Assembly (NCBI RefSeq): GCF_000025005.1
Contig: NC_013525.1
Span: 62,001 to 126,000, forward strand
DNA: 64,000 nt
Direction: 5' to 3'
Origin: Thermobaculum terrenum ATCC BAA-798
Lineage (GTDB): Bacteria; Chloroflexota; Chloroflexia; Thermobaculales; Thermobaculaceae
Of this stretch, positions 21,548 to 31,100 are shown one piece after another; the first letter of the stretch is position 1; every line of letters begins with the position of its first letter. Under the pieces are notes generated by a model that was not told the origin of the DNA, ran no database searches, and was given only the letters and a program-made list of their open reading frames with translations. The position numbers were made by a program, and so were the translations under genes.

Positions 21548-23662
21548 ATGAGCAACGAGGTATTATGGGCAATACTTATATTTGGTGCTGGAATACTGGC
21601 AGTTATCTTCGCCCTCTCAATGGCCAGGTATGTCCTCAGTCGAGACACTGGGACTCCAGAGATGAAGGCCGTGGCCGACACAATATATGAGGGGGCAATC
21701 GCTTATCTGAACCGTCAATACACTACGATAGCAAGCATAGCGGTTATCACAGCAATTATTATCGGAGCCATTATCGCCCTAGTAGGCAGCGAGACTATGG
21801 ATCTTCCGGGACCTCAGGCGGCGATAATGACTGCGATAGCTTTCCTGGCTGGGGCCCTAGCCTCAGGAGTATCTGGATACATTGCTATGCTTGTAGCAGT
21901 CAAATCTAACGTGAGGACTGCCGCCGCAGCTAGAAGAAGCCTAGGAGATGCACTACTCGTTTCCCTAAGAGGTGGTGCTGCTGGAGCATTCTTCATAATC
22001 GCGCTCTCCATAATGGGCGTTGCGGCCATATTCTACGCTTACAACGGCTTCAATCAGCCTGAGAGAGCTCCTTTTCTCATAGTAGGCTTTGGCTTCGGAG
22101 CATCCTTTGTTGCTCTTTTCGCACAACTTGGAGGAGGTATTTATACCAAGGCTGCAGATGTAGGAGCTGACCTGGTAGGTAAGGTGGAAGCAGGAATACC
22201 TGAAGACGATCCCAGAAACCCCGCTGTTATAGCAGACCTTGTAGGTGATAACGTAGGTGACTGCGCTGGACGCGGAGCGGACCTGTTCGAATCCACTGCG
22301 GCTGAAAACATCGGAGCTATGATCCTTGGGGTATCCATATTTCTGGCAACGGGAAGGGATAACCCAGGCTTTATATTCCTCTCGCTTGTACTTGGTGCTA
22401 TGGGGCTTATAGCCTCCATGATAGGAGTACTCTCTGTCAGACCAAGCGCTAACGCAGACCCAATGGGTGCCCTGAACAGAGGTTTTGCAGTAACAGCAGT
22501 CCTGTCTATAATCGGACTCTTCATCGCCACTCTTTGGGTACTAGACGGTAATTGGTGGCTATTTGGTTGTGGGCTGGTAGGTATCATAACATCGATACTT
22601 TTCCTGCTCATGACCCAGTACTATACCTCCGAGAAGTACAGACCAGTCAGGACCATAGCTGAGGCATCCAAGACAGGCCCAGCAACTAACATCATCTCTG
22701 GTATAGCTATCGGTTTTGAAAACACCGCTCTGCCAGCGATAGTCATCTCTTTGGCTATAGGTACAGCCTACTTCTTCGGCACCAGAACGGGCTTTAGCGA
22801 CAACTCCTTCGTGAACGGAGTGTATGGAACTGCTGTAGCAACTATGGGAATGCTTATGACAGTGGCCTATGTGCTGGCCATGGACATCTTCGGTCCTATT
22901 ACAGATAATGCTGGCGGCGTCGTAGAGATGAGCAACCAGCCAGAGGAAGTGAGAGAACGTACAGATGCACTCGATGCAGTAGGTAACACAACCAAGGCTC
23001 TTACCAAGGGTTATGCTATAGGTTCCGCTGCTTTGGCTGCTTTCCTCCTGTTCTCAGCCTATCTCTCCGACGCAAGACTAGAAGCTGTCAATCTAGCCCG
23101 CGTACCGGTATTCATAGGCGGCTTCCTTGGTGGTATGTTAGTGTTCCTGTTTAGCTCGCTGGCTATCAGGGCAGTGGGACGTGCAGCAGGAGATATGATT
23201 GAAGAGGTACGTCGCCAATTCAGAAGCGAACCAGGCATCATGCAAGGCACAGTACGTCCCAACTATGCAAAGGCTGTGGATATAAGCACTAGAGCTGCTC
23301 TTAGAGAGATGGTCCTACCTGGTATCCTGGCAGTAGGAATGCCCGTAGTGGTTGGACTGATACTAAGAGCTGAAGCTGTAGCAGCCCTTCTGATGGTCGG
23401 TACTATGACAGGCATATTGGTAGCCCTAGTACTCAACAACGGTGGTGGCGCATGGGACAATGCCAAGAAACTGATAGAATCCGGCCAGCTGCTAGATGAA
23501 GAAGGCAAGCCTATAGGAAAGGGAACAGCTACCCACGCAGCGGCAGTGGTGGGTGATACGGTAGGTGATCCTTTCAAGGATACAGCTGGACCGTCTCTGC
23601 ATGTGCTGATCAAACTGCTATCTACCGTAACTCTGGTACTTGCTCCTCTGTTCATCAGATAA
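21548..23662 (+). CDS. hppA: Membrane-bound proton-pumping pyrophosphatase
   Basis: Integral pump that hydrolyses pyrophosphate and moves protons. The 704-residue chain has about 16 helices and the conserved cytoplasmic DVGADLVGKVEAGIPEDDP and GDNVGDCAGRGADLFES motifs, and a late GGGAWDNAKK with GDTVGDPFKDTAGPS. In the family, potassium-independent enzymes carry Lys where potassium-dependent ones carry Ala; here GNTTKALTKG gives Lys483, so the potassium-independent H+ type is expected. ATG start behind GAGGACGAGGGGG. It probably forms its own unit, followed by a strong terminator. Confidence 0.96.
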   Translation: MSNEVLWAILIFGAGILAVIFALSMARYVLSRDTGTPEMKAVADTIYEGAIAYLNRQYTTIASIAVITAIIIGAIIALVGSETMDLPGPQAAIMTAIAFLAGALASGVSGYIAMLVAVKSNVRTAAAARRSLGDALLVSLRGGAAGAFFIIALSIMGVAAIFYAYNGFNQPERAPFLIVGFGFGASFVALFAQLGGGIYTKAADVGADLVGKVEAGIPEDDPRNPAVIADLVGDNVGDCAGRGADLFESTAAENIGAMILGVSIFLATGRDNPGFIFLSLVLGAMGLIASMIGVLSVRPSANADPMGALNRGFAVTAVLSIIGLFIATLWVLDGNWWLFGCGLVGIITSILFLLMTQYYTSEKYRPVRTIAEASKTGPATNIISGIAIGFENTALPAIVISLAIGTAYFFGTRTGFSDNSFVNGVYGTAVATMGMLMTVAYVLAMDIFGPITDNAGGVVEMSNQPEEVRERTDALDAVGNTTKALTKGYAIGSAALAAFLLFSAYLSDARLEAVNLARVPVFIGGFLGGMLVFLFSSLAIRAVGRAAGDMIEEVRRQFRSEPGIMQGTVRPNYAKAVDISTRAALREMVLPGILAVGMPVVVGLILRAEAVAALLMVGTMTGILVALVLNNGGGAWDNAKKLIESGQLLDEEGKPIGKGTATHAAAVVGDTVGDPFKDTAGPSLHVLIKLLSTVTLVLAPLFIR

Positions 23663-23697
23663 GGTAGTAGGAACTTTGCTTAGTAAAATCTAGTTCC

Positions 23698-23730
23698 AAA
23701 TTATAGGGGGCTTATAGCCCCCTATAATTT
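23698..23730. terminator. Bidirectional terminator after hppA
   Basis: Perfect 13-bp stem (23698-23710 with 23718-23730) with a 7-base loop; its ends are AAATTATA and TATAATTT, giving A- and U-rich flanks in both directions. It separates hppA from the FAD oxidoreductase gene. Confidence 0.8.
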
Positions 23731-23758
23731 CTAGAGGCTATAGAAAGGATCTATAGGG

Positions 23759-25069
23759 GTGAGAATAGCAGTAATAGGCGGAGGTATCGCAGGACTATCT
23801 GCCTCATACGAGCTACTTAAGGCAGGTCAAGAGGTCCATCTTTTTGAGAGATCAAACTTTCTTGGGGGCCAAGTAGTGACAATACCACTCTATGGTACCC
23901 CTATAGAATTAGCCTATCACCATCTATTCACTAGCGATGTAGTGATGCAGGAGCTAATGGCTGAGCTTGGCATTATAGACAAGCTGGAATGGTACCCATC
24001 AAAAGTTGGATGGTTCAAAGGTGGCAAAATATATCCGTTCGTTACCCCTATGGATCTGCTACGCTTCAAACCTCTAAGGCTCTGGAATAGACTGCGACTA
24101 GGATTAGTAGTGCTGTTCCTACAGCGCTATAAAAATTGGAAGGCTCTGGAAAAGACAACAGCCACTCTATGGATGAGAAAATGGGCAGGCGATAACGCCT
24201 ATGAACAAGTATGGAGACCTCTACTTAAGGGTAAGTTCGGTACCCGACACGAAGATATCTCCATGGCGTGGCTGTGGGGCAAGATACATCTTAGAACCAC
24301 CTCCAGATCTTCGATCAACAAGGAGGTTCTTGGGTATCCGACCGGAAGCTTCAAGATCATAGTCGATGCGCTGGAGAAAGCCATAAGGGATATGGGAGGG
24401 CATATCCACCTAGGTGCCAGCATAGAGAAGATCGAAGCGCGGACATCTCCAAGTGGGGAGCTGACCGCTGTAGGCATACGTACGGGCGAGGGATTACAGG
24501 AATTTGAAAAAATCATATCCACTATTCCATCCAACAGATTCCTAGACATCGCCCCTCCCGTCGGGAAAGCATACGAAGAGAAATTGAGATCAGGACGATA
24601 CCAAGGCGCCCTCGTGATGCTGATGACCTTACACAACAAGCTATCGGATTATTACTGGCTCAACATAGGTGAAGAAGGCTTCCCGTTCGTGGGACTCATT
24701 GAACATACGAATTTAGTACCTAAGGAATGGTATGGGGGAAAGCACGTCCTGTATATAAGTAACTACCTTTCTACAGAGGATTATTATTGGCAACTAGGCA
24801 AAGAGGAGCTATTGGAAGCCTATATACCTTTCCTGCAAAGGGTTAATCCAGAGTTCGAAAGATCATGGATCGATTCCTATCAAGTCTTCAGGGAGGCAGC
24901 AGCCCAACCTATAGTGCCTCCGAACTACTCACAGCGAATACCAGAGATGCAAACCCCTGTGAAGAACCTCATATTAGCTAACACCACCCAGATATATCCT
25001 CAGGACAGAGGCACCAACTATAGTGTTGATCTAGGGAGGAAGGCGGCGAGACTAGCCCTGGAATCCTGA
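23759..25069 (+). CDS. FAD-dependent amine-oxidase-like oxidoreductase
   Basis: A 436-residue flavoprotein related to protoporphyrinogen oxidase and phytoene desaturase. The N-terminal Rossmann motif is IGGGIAGLSASYEL with the following ...VHLFERSNFLGGQV; the C-terminal FAD motif is ILANTTQIYPQDRGTNYSVDLGRKAARLAL. The substrate cannot be named from sequence: relatives act on carotenoid, porphyrin or sugar-lipid precursors. GTG start. The next gene, the giant NACHT-TPR protein, is 118 bp downstream. Confidence 0.75.
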   Translation: MRIAVIGGGIAGLSASYELLKAGQEVHLFERSNFLGGQVVTIPLYGTPIELAYHHLFTSDVVMQELMAELGIIDKLEWYPSKVGWFKGGKIYPFVTPMDLLRFKPLRLWNRLRLGLVVLFLQRYKNWKALEKTTATLWMRKWAGDNAYEQVWRPLLKGKFGTRHEDISMAWLWGKIHLRTTSRSSINKEVLGYPTGSFKIIVDALEKAIRDMGGHIHLGASIEKIEARTSPSGELTAVGIRTGEGLQEFEKIISTIPSNRFLDIAPPVGKAYEEKLRSGRYQGALVMLMTLHNKLSDYYWLNIGEEGFPFVGLIEHTNLVPKEWYGGKHVLYISNYLSTEDYYWQLGKEELLEAYIPFLQRVNPEFERSWIDSYQVFREAAAQPIVPPNYSQRIPEMQTPVKNLILANTTQIYPQDRGTNYSVDLGRKAARLALES

Positions 25070-25187
25070 TAACAAATGCGCCACAGAGCTATTTAGGATA
25101 TATTTACGAAAATCCATTGTTAGGTTCTCCCTGGAAATGCTTTAAGTAGAGTTACAGAATTGGTTGAAATGGGCCAAGGGGGAACCT

Positions 25188-28100
25188 ATGACCACATACT
25201 TTTCCAAGCAAACCGAAGAGAAGAGAAGCGCTGACAATCACTACATCCGGGCTTACCTTGAAGAGGTACTAACAAGATTCAATGCTCACGGCAGAGAGAT
25301 TCCTCTTCATCTTATAAAAGCGTTTACGGAAGAAGACAAACCAGGTGTGAGTCTTGAACAGGCAGTCGAATCCTATGGACGCTTGATCATACTGGGCAAA
25401 GCTGGAGCTGGAAAAACATCCCTGGCCAAAAAAGCTGTACTGCATATAGCTAGCAGATCTCTACGTTCGCATTTTGGGGCCGAACCAGGCAAGAGGTCTC
25501 TTTCTATCGATGATCAGCGTATACCCGTGCTGGTACAGCTTCAGTCTCTCGAGTCCGTAGAGATTCATGATATGCTGGCTGGCGCATTCCAGCAAGCAGG
25601 TATCACTCTCCCCGATGAGGAATTTCCACAGAGAGTTGTAGAGAACTTCCCTCTACTCTTGGTACTGGATGGGTTAGATGAGATTCGACCCGATATTAAG
25701 CTCGAAGCCGCAGCCGAAATAGCTTCTCTAGTTTCCAAACCGGGTAGCGCTAATAGATTCGTGATTACCTGCAAGGAAGATGAATTCCCCCTATACAGGG
25801 TCTGGTTTGAGCGTTGCGAGATCAGATCAATAGAGCCCATCAACGAATCACAGATAAGGCTATTCCTGGAGGATTGTGCCGATCCCAAGAGGAGAGATAG
25901 AGTTCTCTCCCATCCTAGAGCCTTTGAGGTGCTTTCCACAATAAAGGTACTTAATCTAGCCAAGCAAGAGCTTGATGACACTAGATCTAACGTAAACAGC
26001 ATAGGGGATCTAGTACTAGCCAGTAGCCGTAAGCTTTTGATGGAAGCTGAGAGTAAGAAGAGAAACCGTGAGGGATTCGCCGGAGCTCAAAGCCGTACCC
26101 TGATGAAGTTACTGGCAGCATTGGCCTTCTCTCTGAAAACAGACTCAGTCAAAGATCTTTCAAGGGATCAAGCTAGAGGCATAGTATCAGCATCCTCGGG
26201 CGATAGTGCATCCTCCGAACAGCTGCTCGAGGTGCTCCTATCATCAGGAATCATAGAAAGCTCAGATTCCCGAAGGAGAATCAAATTCAGGGATGAACTA
26301 ACCCTAGAAGTGTTTGCTGCCTATGCAATCTCCCTTCATCTAGAATCTGGCGGTGACCTGAAGGACTACATAAGCGACTCAAGCAAGAGAGAGAAGTGGG
26401 GAGGTGTAGTATCCCTTCTTTATGGCATTCATTCAGACAAAGAAAAGCTGCTCTCAGACATCTTAGGTGATGGCCAGAGTTTACCCCTTGTCAGGCTAGC
26501 AGTAACATGCATAACTCAGAACGAGCCTGAGGAGAAGTGGTCCTACATAACGTCAAAAGGAGACCTAGATGCTCAAGCTCATTACTACCTTGGACGCGCT
26601 TTTGCGGATCTCGGCTTCTACGCACATGCATCCAACGAGCTAAACAGAGCTATCGAAAAGAAGTTGGATAGTGCTGACGTGCATTACCAGCTGGGTAAGA
26701 TTCACGAGGCCGAAGGAAAGTATGAGCTTGCTTGTCAGCAGTACGAGCTAGCCGTAGAGAGGGACCCCTCTAACGTCAACTATCGCCGTAGTTTTGGCTT
26801 GGCATTGGCACTATGCAACAAGTACGATCTAGCTGCCGCTAAGTTGAGAGAAGTGGTAGATATACTCAAGTCAGATTGTGCATTAACCCAGCACGAGCTA
26901 GGCAACATATATAAGATTCAAGGTAGGTTGCAGCAAGCTCTCGAGCAGTTTCAAGATGCAGCCACCATGTCTCCCAGCAGTGCAGTTTACCTGACTAGCT
27001 TGGGCTCTGTACTAGCAGCCTGCGGAGATGACCAGGGGGCAGAAAGGGAGCTAAGACGGGCACTAGATCTAGATCCTAATTATGCACCCGCAGCTAACGA
27101 GCTAGCTGCAGTACTGGAAAGGCAGGGCAAACTGGACCTTGCATTAGCCAACTACCAGAAGGCAACCGAGATTCAGCCAGAAGAGCCCCTATATCACCGT
27201 AACGCTGGGGCAATTCTTAGAAAGCTCGGCAGGGTAGAAGAGGCAGAGAGAGAGCTTGTTACCGCTATAGAATTGGACAGCAAGTATGCAGATGCTTATA
27301 ACGAACTCGGCAGCCTGTATATGGATATGGGCAAGCATCTGGCTGCCCTTGAGAACTTCCAGAAGGCTATCCAATACTCACCTGAACAGCCAGAATACTA
27401 TCTACAGATGGGTTTGACCTACAGAGCTCTTAAGCAGCCAGCAAAAGCCATAACAGCCCTGCAGATAGCACTGTCCATGGATCCCAAAGACCTAAATAAG
27501 CGGGCCATACTTGCAGAAACTTATTGCCAGTCTGGACGTTTGACGGAAGCTATTGAGGAATATAGATGGGCTATAGAGCTGAGTGGTGGTATGCCTCAAT
27601 ACCTGCTCAACGCTGCCATAGTACAGAGAAAAGCGGGTATGCTTGAGGATGCTGAAGAATCACTCAAAAAGGTCATCCAGAATAATCCCGGCTTGGCACC
27701 TGCGTACTTCGAGCTTGGCATGGTCGCTGAACAGAAAGGCGATTATATACTTGCCCTTGAGAGGTATCGGAAGGCACTGGAACTATCGCCTGATAACGAG
27801 CACTTTATTGTTGCAGTAAGCAGATCCGCTCGACTATCAGGCAACTTGCTCCAGGCTGACGAACTAATAAGGGATGCATTCTCCAGGATGCCCGAATCAG
27901 CGCTCATACATGATGAGCTAGGAACCATTGAATTTGTAAGAGGAAATTACCAGAAGGCTAGCGAGTGCTTCCTCAAGGCAACCAAGCTTTCTCCTGAAAC
28001 CTCAGATTTCTGGGCCCATCTTGGTAAAGCATACAGATACCTGACAAGGCTTGATGAAGCAAAAGAAGCTTGTGAGGAAGCGCTAAGACTTGATGCCAAC

Positions 28101-31100
28101 AACCCAGTCGCTCATCACGAGACGGCTATGTTGCTGATTGCCCTGAACGAGGAAGAGGAAGCACTAAGCCATTTTCGTAAGGCAGCTAGACTTGATGCCC
28201 GAAATGCTCAATACGCGCTTGATCTAGGAGCTTGTGCTAGCAAACTGGGGAGAGTCAACGAAGGTCTAACATGGCTCGAAAAGGCTCTGTCGCTTGACCC
28301 CAATAACGGTCAAGCACATGCAGAGCTGGGTATGCTCATGGGGAGCAGAGGTCAATGGGAGGAAGCGCTTGCCCACTTTAGAGCCTCTCTTCTCATTGAT
28401 GAGCAGAACGTCGACTATCTTCATATGTACGGCATAGCTTGCTTGCACACGGATGCAACAGAGGATGCTATCAAGACTCTGGAGAGAGCTCTGGCCCTAG
28501 ATCCAAGAAGAGCAGATGTATACGTAACCTATGCAGAAGCTCTTGAAATAGCAGGTAAAAGGGATGAGGCTATCCAGAACTTGCAAGAGGCAGTACGTCT
28601 GGACGACACGAATGTGAGCTACAAGGTCAAGCTAGGGTCAATGCTTCGTAGGTATGGCGAATATCAAGACGCGGAAGACCTGTTGCTCAAGTGTACAGAC
28701 GATCACCCAGAATCTGCACAAGCCCATAGCGAACTAGGCATGCTTTACATGGATCTGGGGCTACAGGAGAAGGCGCTAAGGCACCATGAGATCGCATGCT
28801 CACTAGATGACAGGTCTCCAGAGTATAAGTATCGAATGGCGCTAGCACTTATCCATCTCAAGAGATATGCCGAAGCCATAGATACCATACTTACAGCTAT
28901 ACAAGCTAACCCTGAAGCAGCCGAGTACTATCATGCTCTGGGTAGGGCCCACATGGGTCTGAGCCAGTATGAAGAAGCCGTGCAGGCGTTCGAAAAAGCT
29001 GTAAGAATAGCCCCTAGCGTAGCACAATATCATCGCGACCTAGGGATAGCATACAGGAGCATATCCGAGTACGGCGCAGCGTGCCAGGAAATAGAAGAAG
29101 CTGTCAGGATATCCCCTGACGTCGCAGCTTGGTACAACGACCTGGGAATATGCTATGAACGCAGAGGGTGGCTACACGAAGCTGTGCAAGCGTTTGAGAA
29201 AGCAATTGAGCTTCAACCTGGAGAGCCTGTATACCTAAGTAACGCTGGTAATGTCCTCAGGCAGCAGAGAAAGCATGATTTAGCTCTCCAGCACCTGCAA
29301 AAGGCCATCGAGCTTGACAGTAATTTCGCAGAACCGTATCACCAGATGGCGCTAGTTATGCAGGACATGGGCAGATTCGATGATGCATACGATCTCTTTC
29401 AACGGTCCATAAGCCTATCTCCGGATAATCCTCGCTACCACTACAACCTTGGGATACTAATGAGATCTCAAGGAGATCTACACGATGCCATAAACCAGGT
29501 ATCCAAGGCTATAGACATACAGCCAAACAATGCCGAGTGGCATTCTACTTTGGCTGATCTCTACTTCCAAATAGGGATGTTGGATAAGGCTCGCAAAGAA
29601 GCTGAAGAGGCTTCTCGGCTTGATCCAGATAACTACAGATATCATCGTCAACTATCTGTAATTGCTAGAGAGACACAGGACTTGGATCAAGCTCTGGCAA
29701 GTGCTAGACAGGCTCTAAAGTGCGCACCGGATGAGCCTCAGGCGATCGCCGAGCTTGCAAGCGTGCAGGAAGCATTGGGAGAGCTTACCAGTGCGCTAGC
29801 CCTGTACAAGCAAGCCGCTATGTTAGACCCCCTCAACGCGGATTATCATCGCAAGATCGGATCTATCTACCGCCAGCTGGGCAAAACCCAAGAATCTTTG
29901 CAGTCACTGCAGAAGGCTATAGATCTTGCCCCTAACGCTCCTGATTCCCTATTTGAGATAGGGCAGCTTTACCTGCAGACAGACAGGTTTGACGAAGCTT
30001 GCAAGGTGCTACAGAAAGCAACACAGCTGGCTCCGGATAATCCGACGTACAGATTCCATTATGGTTTGGCTATCATGAGGCTTAAGGAACGCGAAGATAA
30101 GCTAAGGAGTGCACGCCTGCTCGCTAGCTCATCTCAGGTAAGCTACGCACAAGCCATAGAGGAGATAGAAGCCGCACTTAGGATAGAGCACAATCACGCT
30201 GACTGGCACAATACCCTGGGCGAATTGTACGAACTGGTGGACGATTATGAGAGTGCCCTGCACCACTTCAGATGGGCCGCAGATATCGACTCTGATTGTG
30301 CACTATTCCAGTACAATCAAGGCAGAATATACAAAAAGCTTAGAGATTACGATCGAGCAATTCGCGCATTTCAGATGGCAGTTCGACTAGACCCTGAATT
30401 TGCTCAGGCTTATTCAGAGCTTGGAGCCACTTATAACATGGTCGGGAACCATTCTGAGGCTTTGATCAACTACGAGAGAGCATTGCAAATCAGACCCGAT
30501 GATGGTCTTACATTGAGGCGGCTAGGATCAACTTACAGACAAATGAAGAGATTCAAAGATGCGATCTCCATTCTGCAAAAAGCTGCAGAGATCGATCCTC
30601 AAGATCCAGAGATCTATAATGAGCTAGGGCTAGCCTACAGAGCTCAGGGTAAGCACAGAGAAGCGCTTGCTGAGTTTGAACACGCACTGAAGCTCAGGCC
30701 AGATAACGCTACTTATAATCGCAATGCAGCTATAGCTCACCAGGATCTCAAGCAAACCAAGCTAGCCATAGAGAAGCTGCAACACGCTGTTATGCTCGAG
30801 CCATATCAGCCAACATGGCACTTCGAGCTTGGTGCTCTGCTGGAGGCCTCTGAGCAGTATGAGGAAGCGCTTGCAGAGTATAACGAAGCTATGCAGCTCA
30901 ACCCAGACGGCGCCATATATGCTTTCAGGGCTGCAGAAGTATGCGAGCGCATGGGCAAGAAAGAGGAGGCAATAGAATGCCTCAAATACGCACTCAAGCT
31001 GGAACCTCGAAACTACGAATGGAGGTTCAAGCTTGGATGCATGTACCTGGACATGGAATACTTTGCACCAGCTGCCGAGGAGCTAGCTAAGAGCTTAGAG

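Noticed and set aside
25164..25187. Upstream TTG start for the NACHT-TPR gene
   Set aside because: The ATG at 25188 has a better-placed AAGGGGG; the TTG has no comparable site.
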